From an uncultured Clostridia bacterium (GTDB taxonomy: Bacteria; Bacillota; Clostridia; Christensenellales; Aristaeellaceae), in contig CAKTUS010000108.1 in assembly GCA_934621485.1 (NCBI GenBank), forward strand, positions 1-8,789: a stretch of DNA of 8,789 nucleotides, read 5' to 3'. Shown here in pieces: positions 1-6,224 of this stretch (position 1 is the first letter of the stretch; every line of letters starts with the position of its first letter). Both the position numbers and the translations under genes were made by a program. Under the pieces are notes generated by a model that saw nothing but the letters and a program-made list of their open reading frames with translations, ran no database searches and was not told the origin of the DNA.

Positions 1-1029
1 GAACGCGATCAGGTTCTTACGACCAAGGCTTTGTATGCCAGCCGCAAGGGAAAGCCGCTGCCAAAGAATCCGTATGGCTGGAAGGATCAATCCATTGTCG
101 GGATTCTGGAACGGCAGGAATACACCGGCTGCACCTGCAACTTCAAAACCTACTCCAAGTCCTACAAGCTGAAAAAGCGGATTCCCAATGATCCGGAGGA
201 TATGTTCATCGTACCGGATACGCAGGAGGCAATCGTTTCTCAGGCGCAATGGGACAGAGTGCAGGAGCTGCGCAAAAACAAACGCCGCCTTGCAAAAGCG
301 GAACGGCAGGGACTGTTCTCCGGGCTGCTGTATTGTGCAGACTGTGGCGGCAAGCTCCACTTTGCCACCTGCAAGAGCTTTGAGGGCAAACAGGATCACT
401 ACGTCTGCTCCAAATACAAGAGTGGGCGCGGCGATTGCTCGGCGCATTATATCCGCGAGGATGTACTGCGGGAGCTGGTGCTGGAACGGATTCAGGCGGT
501 CAACGAGTACATCCGCGGCGACGTGGAGGGCTTTCAGGAGGAATGGCTGCACTATCGCCGCGCAGACCAGGAACGGGACATCCGGGAAGATCAGAAGCGC
601 GTGGAGCAGGCAAGAAAGCGCCTTGCAAACCTCGATGTGGTCATGTCCCGGCTCTATGAGGATTATGCCCTCGGTGAGATCAGCAAAGAGAAGTATAAGA
701 AAATGACGGCTGATTATGAGGCGGAGCAGGAACGGTTAAAGCTCGAAATTGAAACGACGGAAGAATGGGTCGAGCAGCGGCAAACAATGTGCGACGATCT
801 GGACGCTTTCATTGCACTGACGAAAAAGTATGTGGATGTCACGGAGCTGACGCAGACGATTGTCAACGAGTACATCAAGAAGATCATCATTCACGCACCG
901 GATAAGTCTGGCGGCAAGCGCAGACAGAAGGTGGAGATTCTCTTCAACTTCGTGGACGAGGTGGAAATCCCCATGCTGGCAGAACCCATGATTGCAGAAT
1001 CTACCCTTGGACGCAGAAAAACGGCGTGA
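1..1029 (+). CDS. Large serine recombinase, C-terminal part (5' truncated by window edge)
   Basis: The reading frame is open from the first base, so the TTG at 31 is only an internal leucine codon. 342 residues are visible, ending with TGA at 1027-1029. Numbering from base 1, residues 1-100 look like the end of the Recombinase domain (NPYGWKDQSIVGIL, then a YTG motif). Residues 112-146 form a zinc ribbon (C112, C115, C136, C146). A long charged coiled-coil follows at about 165-275, and a DUF4368-like tail (ILFNFVDEVEIP) closes the protein. The catalytic N-terminal resolvase domain with its serine lies outside the window, so activity cannot be judged. Known proteins of this build integrate and excise conjugative or mobilisable elements by site-specific recombination, with the gene usually lying at one end of the element. 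An element end is therefore expected just to the right. The family assignment is firm. Which element it belongs to is unknown. Confidence 0.93.
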   Translation, partial: ERDQVLTTKALYASRKGKPLPKNPYGWKDQSIVGILERQEYTGCTCNFKTYSKSYKLKKRIPNDPEDMFIVPDTQEAIVSQAQWDRVQELRKNKRRLAKAERQGLFSGLLYCADCGGKLHFATCKSFEGKQDHYVCSKYKSGRGDCSAHYIREDVLRELVLERIQAVNEYIRGDVEGFQEEWLHYRRADQERDIREDQKRVEQARKRLANLDVVMSRLYEDYALGEISKEKYKKMTADYEAEQERLKLEIETTEEWVEQRQTMCDDLDAFIALTKKYVDVTELTQTIVNEYIKKIIIHAPDKSGGKRRQKVEILFNFVDEVEIPMLAEPMIAESTLGRRKTA

Positions 1030-1223
1030 CCTTCACGGTCACACCGTTCTCTGCCCGAACCACAAGACTTATAGTTCCTTACGACTGTTAAGCCTTATAT
1101 TTCTAGGTTTTCCATGGTCTTGGCGAGAAGCTTTTATTATCAAGGGGAAAATCCGGCCCCCGTTTTGCCCCCATAAACCGGGAAAAAGACGGTTTTTGAG
1201 GGATGATGCGTATAGGTTTTCGT
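1030..1223. other. Gene-free segment, probable mobile-element boundary
   Basis: No convincing gene is seen between the recombinase stop and the tRNA terminator. The DNA is AT-richer than the genes on either side and holds a partial copy of a tRNA 3' end (1115-1136). It also holds a weak hairpin with arms at 1175-1180 and 1190-1195, followed by a short T run, which might end recombinase transcription. Large serine recombinase genes commonly sit beside an attachment site, so the element end is inferred to lie here. The exact crossover cannot be read without the other end or an empty site. Confidence 0.5.
1115..1136 (-). repeat. Imperfect copy of the tRNA-Pro 3' end (possible att remnant)
   Basis: On the minus strand this reads as a tRNA 3' end: T-stem arm CTTCT, acceptor arm CGCCAAG, discriminator A, then CCA. 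It aligns without gaps to 1265-1286 in the intact tRNA-Pro gene, with 14 of 16 matches over 1115-1130 and 18 of 22 over the full stretch. The offset is exactly 150 bases. Only the 3' part is present, with no D-arm or anticodon arm, so it is not a tRNA gene. Such fragments are typical of elements that integrate into tRNA 3' ends. Here the match is degenerate, suggesting an old or heterologous copy. Confidence 0.55.
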
Positions 1224-1225
1224 AT

Positions 1226-1260
1226 AAGAAAATCCCGCAAGACGCTGTATCTTACGGGAT
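1226..1260 (-). terminator. Rho-independent terminator of tRNA-Pro
   Basis: On the minus strand an 11-base-pair stem (arms 1250-1260 and 1232-1242, one G-U pair) closes a 7-base loop (1243-1249). It is followed directly by a T-rich run (TTTTCTT, complement of 1226-1232). It begins four bases after the tRNA CCA end, so the tRNA is the only product of this transcript. Confidence 0.9.
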
Positions 1261-1264
1261 ATCG

Positions 1265-1341
1265 TGGTCTGGGTGAGAAGATTTGAACTTCCGGCCTCTT
1301 GAACCCCATTCAAGCACGCTACCAAACTGCGCCACACCCAG
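1265..1341 (-). tRNA. tRNA-Pro (anticodon GGG)
   Basis: A full cloverleaf can be drawn on the minus strand. Acceptor arm CTGGGTG (1335-1341) pairs with CACCCAG (1269-1275), with discriminator A at 1268 and encoded CCA at 1265-1267. The D-stem is GCGC/GCGT. The anticodon stem CTTGA/TCAAG holds the loop ATGGGGT, giving anticodon GGG at 1305-1307 and G37, as expected for tRNA-Pro. The T-arm is GGAAG-TTCAAAT-CTTCT. It decodes CCC and CCU. The gene is monocistronic, with its own promoter and terminator. Its 3' end points towards the recombinase, the orientation in which tRNA-targeting elements insert, and a partial copy of that end lies at 1115-1136. Confidence 0.96.
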
Positions 1342-1391
1342 ATATTCACTTGGCCTTCTGGAAACCACCGTTCCTCCAAGGCACAGGTGAT

Positions 1392-1420
1392 ATTATAGCG
1401 GACATAGGATGGAATGTCAA
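1392..1420 (-). promoter_or_regulatory. Consensus sigma-A promoter of tRNA-Pro
   Basis: The minus strand carries a perfect -35 TTGACA (1415-1420) and a perfect -10 TATAAT (1392-1397) separated by 17 bases. Transcription should start near 1385, giving a leader of about 44 bases before the mature tRNA 5' end at 1341. Both hexamers are full matches, as expected for a stable-RNA gene. Confidence 0.93.
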
Positions 1421-1424
1421 GGGG

Positions 1425-1457
1425 AAATTTTCGCGATTCGGCAATTTTTTCGCGAAA
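1425..1457 (-). promoter_or_regulatory. A-tract tandem motif upstream of the tRNA promoter (UP-element-like)
   Basis: On the minus strand two near copies of TCGCGAAAA followed by T residues lie just upstream of the -35 box. The same bases form an inverted repeat (TTTCGCG at 1429-1435, CGCGAAA at 1451-1457). A-tracts in this position are known to bind the RNA polymerase alpha C-terminal domain at stable-RNA promoters. That role is inferred here. A repressor site is an alternative. Confidence 0.4.
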
Positions 1458-1460
1458 CAG

Positions 1461-1487
1461 GCGGCAGAAAGAAGCCGCGTCTTTTTA
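1461..1487 (+). terminator. Terminator-like hairpin on the plus strand
   Basis: GCGGC (1461-1465) and GCCGC (1474-1478) form a 5-base-pair GC stem with an 8-base purine loop. GTC and a run of five T at 1482-1486 follow. No plus-strand gene ends nearby. The recombinase stops about 430 bases upstream and the tRNA lies between on the other strand. It may block read-through into the rarA region or be a chance structure. Confidence 0.4.
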
Positions 1488-1524
1488 TTGGGCAAGGGCA
1501 AGCCCATGCCTCAAGCCGTCAGAA

Positions 1525-1554
1525 AAACGTAGATGCCTGCACCGGTTTACGTTT
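1525..1554. repeat. Perfect 7-base inverted repeat, 16-base spacer
   Basis: AAACGTA (1525-1531) and TACGTTT (1548-1554) are exact inverses. They lie in the gene-free stretch between the tRNA promoter and the rarA terminator. No T-run follows on either strand, so it is not a terminator. A protein site or chance are both possible. Confidence 0.3.
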
Positions 1555-1575
1555 CGAAGCTGAAGCGTGTACGGT

Positions 1576-1607
1576 AAAAGGGCTGCCTTGCACAGCAAGA
1601 TGCCCTT
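1576..1607 (-). terminator. Rho-independent terminator of the rarA operon
   Basis: On the minus strand the arms AAGGGC (1602-1607) and GCCCTT, with an inner stem CTTGC/GCAAG around a TGT loop, form a hairpin interrupted by a small internal loop. It ends in TTTTA (complement of 1575-1579). It lies about 90 bases past the rarA stop and is the best candidate end of the long minus-strand operon. The same bases AGCCCTT/AAGGGCT can also pair with 1634-1640, so an alternative larger fold is possible. Confidence 0.75.
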
Positions 1608-1612
1608 CCGCT

Positions 1613-1628
1613 CCTGCCGGCCGGCAGG
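1613..1628. repeat. 16-base perfect GC palindrome in the rarA 3' untranslated region
   Basis: CCTGCCGG followed by CCGGCAGG reads the same on both strands. It sits between the rarA stop and the downstream terminator hairpin. It has no loop bases and no T-run, so it is not itself a terminator. It could strengthen the RNA structure at the mRNA 3' end. Confidence 0.5.
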
Positions 1629-1693
1629 CAAAGAGCCCTTCCGGCAGAACAATTTGTCGCCAAGAGCGCTTTTTGGGCAGCCCGGGCAAAGCC

Positions 1694-3007
1694 CTATGCC
1701 TGCTTATGGGCCTTTTTCCATTCCTGGATGCTTTCCAGGCGGGCCTTAAAGCGTCCCTCCACCCCTTCCTCGGTGGGCTGATAGTAGCGTCGTCCCAGCA
1801 GCGAATCCGGCAGGCATTGCATGGTTGTCAGCTTGTCCTTGGCGTCATGGGCATATTGATAGCCCTTGCCATAGTCCAGCTGCTGCATCAGCCGGGTAGG
1901 CGCGTTGCGAATCACCAGGGGCACCGGGTCGGCCATTTGGCTCAAGGCGTCCTTGCGGGCGGCCAGATAGGCCGCTTCCATGGCGTTGGATTTTGGAGCC
2001 AGCGACATGTAGACCACTGCTTCGGTCAGGTGTACGTTGCACTCCGGCACGCCGATGAAGTGACAGGCCTGATAGGCCGCCACAGCAATTTCAAGGGCCC
2101 TCGGGTCGGCCAGTCCCACGTCCTCGGCGGCAAAGCGGGTGACCCGGCGGGCGATGTACAACGGGTCCTCGCCGCCTTCCAACATACGGGCCAGCCAGTA
2201 TACGGCGGCGTCCGGATCGGAATTGCGCATGGATTTGTGCAGCGCGGAAATCAGGTCGTAATGCTGATCGCCCTTTTTGTCGTACATCAGCGATTTTTTA
2301 GAGGTGCATTGGGCCACGGTTTCCGGGGTAACGGTGATTTCATCGCCGTTCATGTCGCCGTTGAGCACCACCATTTCCAGGGTGGACAGGGCGCTGCGGG
2401 CGTCGCCGTTGGCAAAACGGGCGATGGCGGCCAGCAGGTCATCCTCCAGATGAATGGTTTGGCCGCCAAATCCCCGTGGGTCGGTAAGCGCCCGGCGCAA
2501 AAGCACCGTCAGATCCTCCTCGGTCAGGGCTTGCAGCACAAACACTTTCAGCCGGGATAAAAGGGCGCTGTTTACCTCAAAGGAAGGGTTCTCCGTGGTG
2601 GCGCCAATCAAAATGATGGACCCCTTTTCCACGAAGGGAAGAAAAGCGTCCTGCTGCGCCTTGTTGAAGCGGTGAATTTCATCCACAAACACAATGGTGC
2701 GTTCGCCGTACATCTGGTTGTGGTCCGCTTCCAGCATCACGCTGCGAATGTCCTTGATCCCGCTGGTTACGGCTGAAAAATCAATGAATTTGGACCTGGT
2801 TTGCCGGGCGATGACCCGGGCCAGCGTGGTTTTGCCCACGCCGGGAGGACCCCAGAAAATCATGGAGGAGATGTGGTCCTGCTCGATCAATCGCCGCAGC
2901 ACCTTACCCGTGCCCAGCAAATGCTGCTGCCCGGCTATTTCATTCAGGCTTTGAGGGCGCAGACGGTCGGCCAAAGGCTGTAGGACCTCGAAAAAGGTTT
3001 GTTGCAT
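1694..3007 (-). CDS. rarA: Replication-associated recombination protein A (MgsA/RarA/WRNIP1 AAA+ ATPase)
   Basis: This 437-residue protein is of normal family length. The AAA+ core shows Walker A GPPGVGKT (53-60), Walker B VFVDE followed by IHRFNKAQQD (106-120), sensor 1 with ATTENPS (136-142), an arginine finger in SRL (151-153) and sensor 2 GDARSAL (201-207). The C-terminal half carries the MgsA tetramerisation region, with the family signature SLMYDKKGDQHYDLISA and RMLEGGEDPLYIARR. Known relatives act as tetramers at stalled replication forks and on single-stranded DNA ends, in the cytoplasm. The ATG at 3007 is preceded by AAAGGA seven to eight bases upstream. The gene starts 16 bases after the MFS transporter stop and is the last gene of the cluster, followed by a terminator near 1580-1605. 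No key residue appears to be missing. Confidence 0.96.
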   Translation of the reverse strand: MQQTFFEVLQPLADRLRPQSLNEIAGQQHLLGTGKVLRRLIEQDHISSMIFWGPPGVGKTTLARVIARQTRSKFIDFSAVTSGIKDIRSVMLEADHNQMYGERTIVFVDEIHRFNKAQQDAFLPFVEKGSIILIGATTENPSFEVNSALLSRLKVFVLQALTEEDLTVLLRRALTDPRGFGGQTIHLEDDLLAAIARFANGDARSALSTLEMVVLNGDMNGDEITVTPETVAQCTSKKSLMYDKKGDQHYDLISALHKSMRNSDPDAAVYWLARMLEGGEDPLYIARRVTRFAAEDVGLADPRALEIAVAAYQACHFIGVPECNVHLTEAVVYMSLAPKSNAMEAAYLAARKDALSQMADPVPLVIRNAPTRLMQQLDYGKGYQYAHDAKDKLTTMQCLPDSLLGRRYYQPTEEGVEGRFKARLESIQEWKKAHKQA

Positions 3008-3023
3008 AAGCGCGTCCTTTCTG

Positions 3024-4190
3024 TTAGCGTGAGCGCTTCAGTCGGTTCAGCCGTTCGGTCATGGCCAGCATGAGCAGGGCGAAAAGCGCCAGATAAAAGG
3101 GGTAGATGGCCAGGCTCGTCCATCCGGCCAGCAGGCCGAAGAAAGGCGGCATGAAGGTGCTGCCCACATAGGCGCTGGCCATTTGAATCCCCACAATGGC
3201 CTGGCTGTTTTCCCGGCCGAAGTTGGCGGGCGTAGAGTGAATGATACAGGGATAGATGGGGGCGCAGCCAATGCCAATCACCACAAGCCCCGCCAGAGCC
3301 AGAAAAAGCGAGCCAAGCGGAAGGGCCAGCATGACAATTCCCGCCAGAACCACGATGACGCCGATACGGATGAGCCGTTTATCGCCCAGCCGGTCCGCTA
3401 CAAAGCCGTTGAGAAACCGGCCCAGCGTGATGCCCAGATAAAAAAGCGAGGCAAACCGGGCGGCGGTTTCCACATCCACATGCAGATGATGGACCATGTA
3501 GCTGGAGGCCCATAAACCGGCGGTGGTTTCCATCCCGCAATACCCAAAAAACGCCAATAGCACATAGGGCACGCCGGGAATTTGCAGCGCCTTTTTCAGC
3601 CCAAGCGGCTTGGAGGCGCTTTCGTCGCTTTGACCGCCGCCCCGGCGCTTTTGCCACAGGGGCAGGCTGAAAAACAACACGGCGGTCAGCACAACCTGAA
3701 TAACGGAAATAGCCCGGTAACCGCCGCGCCAACCGGCGCTCCCCGCCAGGCAGGCGCCCATAATGTACGGGCCGACCGATGCGCCCACGCCCCACATGCA
3801 GTGCAGCCAGCTCATGTGCCGGGAGGAATAGTACAGGGCCACATAGTTATTCAGCGCCGCGTCTACCGCGCCGGCCCCCAGGCCGTAGGGCACGGCCCAC
3901 AGGCACAGCATCCAAAAGGCACTGGAAAGTGAAAAGCCAAGCAACGCCACCGCCGTCAGCGCCACGGAAACGGCTGTCACCAGGCCGGTGCCCAGCCGAC
4001 AGGTGAGCCGGTCGCTGAGCAGGCTGGAAACAATCGTACCGCCGGCGATAATCATGGAAATGACGCCCGCATAGGAAAGGGGAACGGCCAGATCCAGTTG
4101 CATTACAGGCCAGGCGGAACCCAGCAGGGAGTCGGGCAGGCCCAGGCTGATGAAGGCCAGATAGATAACGGAAATCAAAATCGAAACCAT
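3024..4190 (-). CDS. Major facilitator superfamily transporter (fucose-permease-like)
   Basis: This 388-residue protein is very hydrophobic, with about 12 membrane segments and a charged cytoplasmic loop at about 180-203 (QKRRGGGQSDES). The first half has the loop SDRLTCRLG after segment 2 (59-67), and the second half has the matching VADRLGDKRL (264-273); both are versions of MFS motif A. FISLGLPDSLLGSAWP at 13-28 and CMWGVGASVGPYIMG at 131-145 resemble the FHS/fucose permease-like branch of Firmicutes. Substrate cannot be read; a sugar or small metabolite taken up by proton symport, or an exported compound, are both open. The ATG at 4190 lies 4 bases after the acetyltransferase stop. Its ribosome site GAGGAG (4198-4203) is inside the last codons of that gene, so translation is probably coupled. 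Confidence 0.9.
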   Translation of the reverse strand: MVSILISVIYLAFISLGLPDSLLGSAWPVMQLDLAVPLSYAGVISMIIAGGTIVSSLLSDRLTCRLGTGLVTAVSVALTAVALLGFSLSSAFWMLCLWAVPYGLGAGAVDAALNNYVALYYSSRHMSWLHCMWGVGASVGPYIMGACLAGSAGWRGGYRAISVIQVVLTAVLFFSLPLWQKRRGGGQSDESASKPLGLKKALQIPGVPYVLLAFFGYCGMETTAGLWASSYMVHHLHVDVETAARFASLFYLGITLGRFLNGFVADRLGDKRLIRIGVIVVLAGIVMLALPLGSLFLALAGLVVIGIGCAPIYPCIIHSTPANFGRENSQAIVGIQMASAYVGSTFMPPFFGLLAGWTSLAIYPFYLALFALLMLAMTERLNRLKRSR

Positions 4191-4194
4191 GGCG

Positions 4195-4839
4195 TTACTC
4201 CTCGATAACGGTATTCCCGGCCAGAATATCCGGTTTTTGGGTCATGCTGTCCGCCTGGGTAATGGGGCGAATGACCCGGCAGGGGTTGCCGGCCGCAAAG
4301 CTGCCGGAGGGGATATCCTTCACCACTACGCTGCCGGCACCGATCACACAACCGTCGCCGATGGTTACGCCCGGGCACACCACCACGTTGGCCCCAAACC
4401 AGCAGTCGTTGCCGATGGTTACGGGTTTGGCATAGCACAGGTGCTTCAATTGGCCGTCGGCAGCGCGCATGGCTTTTCGCTCCTTGGGCAGCATGGGATG
4501 CACCGGGGTTACGATGGTCACGTTGGGGCCAAAATTGCAGTCGTCGCCAATGGTCACGGTCGCGTCGTCCTGCACGGTGAGGTTGAAGTTGCCAAAGAAG
4601 CGCTTGCCGATATGGGTGTGGCAGCCGTAATGAAAGGCGATGGGTCCCTGAAAAAAGAACCCCTCGCCGATGCTGCCCAGCAGGCTTTGAATGATGGCAC
4701 GACGCTTTTCGGTTTCATGCTCGTAGGTTTGGTTATAATCGGTATTCAGGTTATGGGCCCGCAGCTTCAGCGCCCTTAACTCGCTGTCGCCGGGAGCAAA
4801 CAGCACGCCCGCCATGATTTTTTCTTCTTCCCGGGTCAC
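4195..4839 (-). CDS. Maltose/galactoside O-acetyltransferase-like hexapeptide-repeat acetyltransferase
   Basis: The protein has 214 residues from a GTG start. The N-terminal cap (MTREEEKIMAGVLF, then LRALKLRAHNL) matches the Mac domain of maltose/galactoside acetyltransferases. A left-handed beta-helix of hexapeptide repeats follows (about 70-110 and 138-185: IGDDC, IGNDCWFG, IGDGCVIGAGS). The catalytic histidine is seen in TPVHPM at residue 114, and the acetyl-CoA end motif GNPCRVIR is at 184-191. About 20 extra residues follow the usual end. Family members move acetyl from acetyl-CoA to a sugar hydroxyl as trimers in the cytoplasm; the acceptor here is unknown. I chose GTG 4839 because family proteins begin there, it overlaps the tdk stop as GTGA, and AAGGGGG (4850-4856) lies 10 bases upstream. 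The ATG at 4815 would remove the conserved first residues. Confidence 0.9.
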   Translation of the reverse strand: MTREEEKIMAGVLFAPGDSELRALKLRAHNLNTDYNQTYEHETEKRRAIIQSLLGSIGEGFFFQGPIAFHYGCHTHIGKRFFGNFNLTVQDDATVTIGDDCNFGPNVTIVTPVHPMLPKERKAMRAADGQLKHLCYAKPVTIGNDCWFGANVVVCPGVTIGDGCVIGAGSVVVKDIPSGSFAAGNPCRVIRPITQADSMTQKPDILAGNTVIEE

Positions 4840-5390
4840 GGCCTCAGTTCCCCCTTGGTCCAGTGCTTGCGGCACAGGCTGACATAGCTCTCGTTGCCGC
4901 CAAGCACGATTTGTTCGCCCTCTTTCACCACCCGGCCGTCGATAACCCGGGCGTTGCAAATGGCCTTTTTGCCACACCAGCAGATGGTTTTCACCTCTTC
5001 GATGGTATCGGCCCAGGCCAGCAGCCACTGGCTGCCTTCAAACAGGTTTCCCTGGAAGTCCGCCCGCAAGCCGTAGGCAATGACGGGCACGTGATCCTCG
5101 TCCACAATGCGCACCAGCCGCTCCACCTGAGCCTTGGTTAAAAACTGGGCTTCGTCCACAATCACGCAGTGGTATTCCCGTATGTCCAGGGTGTCAATAT
5201 CTTCCATATAAGAGCACTCGCAGCTCAGGCCGCAGCGGCTGGCTACCAGACGCTCGCCGTCCCGGTTATCCAGCCGGGGCTTGAGCATGAGCACCCTTTG
5301 CCCCCGCTCCAGGTAGTTATAGCGCACCATGATGGCGTTGGCGGTTTTGCTGGAGCCCATGGCCCCATATCGGAAATACAGTTTTGCCAT
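4836..5390 (-). CDS. tdk: Thymidine kinase (type II)
   Basis: The protein has 184 residues, slightly short for the family. It phosphorylates thymidine with ATP to dTMP in the salvage pathway. The P-loop GAMGSSKT is at 9-16, the Walker B-like DEAQF at 79-83 (the E being the expected catalytic base), and the lasso/lid strand YGLRADF at 106-112. The zinc site is C137-x-C139 paired with C173 and H176 (CRKHW). The substrate-loop GGNESYVSLCRKH is well kept. The ATG at 5390 has AGGAGG at 5404-5409, about 13 bases away. That is rather long spacing, so initiation may be modest. The stop TGA overlaps the GTG of the next gene (GTGA), suggesting coupled translation of the acetyltransferase. It starts 27 bases after the lipoprotein stop, within the same operon. 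Confidence 0.96.
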   Translation of the reverse strand: MAKLYFRYGAMGSSKTANAIMVRYNYLERGQRVLMLKPRLDNRDGERLVASRCGLSCECSYMEDIDTLDIREYHCVIVDEAQFLTKAQVERLVRIVDEDHVPVIAYGLRADFQGNLFEGSQWLLAWADTIEEVKTICWCGKKAICNARVIDGRVVKEGEQIVLGGNESYVSLCRKHWTKGELRP

Positions 5391-5417
5391 AGGAAAAAAG
5401 AACCCTCCTGCTAATCA

Positions 5418-6224
5418 TCAGAATTCGTTGATGCCCTCAGAAACGTCGATTCCCAGCCGGTCAGCCAGGCCTTCCGCACGTTCGGCCGCGTCCCGGTAGC
5501 CGGTTAAAGACGAAAACAGCGTGTAGGCGGCCTGCAAGTTTCCCTGAGCTTCCAGATTGTCGGCCTCGTTGTACTGAGACTCCCGCAGCAGGTCCTTGCA
5601 CTCCACCGCCTGGTCGGCGCTGCTGAGGTAGTCGCCCAGCATGGTAAACAGAATGATGGCGGACTCATAATCTCCCGCTTCCCGAAAGGCGATGGCCCGG
5701 TTGTAAATTTGTCCCCGCAAACTGTAGAGCCTGTCCTCCGCGTCGTTGAGGGGAATAGCCGCTTCATAGGCGAACAGGGCGGCGGAATAGTCCTTGCTTT
5801 CCTCAGCGGCCCGGGCGCGGCAATACTGATAGTGCTGCTGTGCGTTTTCAAATTCACCCATCGCCTCAAAGGCGGAGGCCGCCTGAGCAAAATCGCCGCT
5901 TTCTTCCAGCGCATAGGCATGACAGAAGCGGTAGCGGTCCTCGCCGTACATAAAGCCGCGGCATTTTTCAAAATAGGGCTCGGCGGCGGCGTACTGTCCC
6001 TGCTCGTAGAGCACCAGCCCATGGGAATAGGCGGCATAGGTGGCGGCGGCGGCATAGTCGCCCAGCTTGTCAAAAGCCCGGGCTGCCTCGGCATAATCAC
6101 CTTTGGAAAACAGTTTGATGGCCTTGTCATAGTCGGCGGAGTGGTTCTGGCTGCAAGCGCTCAGCCCCCAAAGGCAAAGCAGACACAAAAACAGCAGCAG
6201 TCCGCGGCGCGGTTTGCCGGTCAT
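5418..6224 (-). CDS. TPR-like repeat lipoprotein
   Basis: The protein has 268 residues. The N-terminus has a basic start (KPRR), a hydrophobic stretch (9-20) and lipobox LSAC with C24, so it should be a lipid-anchored protein on the outer face of the membrane. The mature part is made of about six helical repeats of 35-40 residues, each with a G-D-Y/F-x-x-A-x-x-x-F/Y core (42-51, 76-85, 110-119, 145-153, 184-193, 229-237). Several are followed by LGDY or MGEF and a second helix ending in Cys. These are tetratricopeptide-like repeats that usually bind protein partners. No enzyme motif is seen and the partner is unknown. The ATG overlaps the GNAT stop as ATGA. A strong ribosome site GGAGG six bases upstream lies in the GNAT 3' end, so the two are translationally coupled. 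Confidence 0.87.
   Translation of the reverse strand: MTGKPRRGLLLFLCLLCLWGLSACSQNHSADYDKAIKLFSKGDYAEAARAFDKLGDYAAAATYAAYSHGLVLYEQGQYAAAEPYFEKCRGFMYGEDRYRFCHAYALEESGDFAQAASAFEAMGEFENAQQHYQYCRARAAEESKDYSAALFAYEAAIPLNDAEDRLYSLRGQIYNRAIAFREAGDYESAIILFTMLGDYLSSADQAVECKDLLRESQYNEADNLEAQGNLQAAYTLFSSLTGYRDAAERAEGLADRLGIDVSEGINEF

Noticed and set aside
1026..1091. Short plus-strand GTG frame overlapping the recombinase stop (21 codons)
   Set aside because: It is too short, has no convincing ribosome site, and no family is recognised; it could only be supported by conservation in related elements.
992..1276. Plus-strand frame of 94 codons overlapping the recombinase end
   Set aside because: It starts inside the recombinase in another frame, runs through the terminator and into the tRNA, and has no ribosome site or recognisable product.
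1140..1379. Minus-strand frame of 79 codons covering the tRNA
   Set aside because: It reads through the tRNA-Pro gene and its terminator. The SD-like GGAGG in the tRNA leader is coincidental.
1409..2560. Long plus-strand frame of 383 codons opposite rarA
   Set aside because: It is antisense to a complete, motif-rich rarA gene, has no ribosome site and has a His/Gly/Gln-rich composition typical of the reverse frame of a GC-rich gene.
4189..4779. Plus-strand frame of 196 codons opposite the acetyltransferase
   Set aside because: It is antisense to a well-supported hexapeptide-repeat gene. Its apparent repeats mirror those of the real gene.
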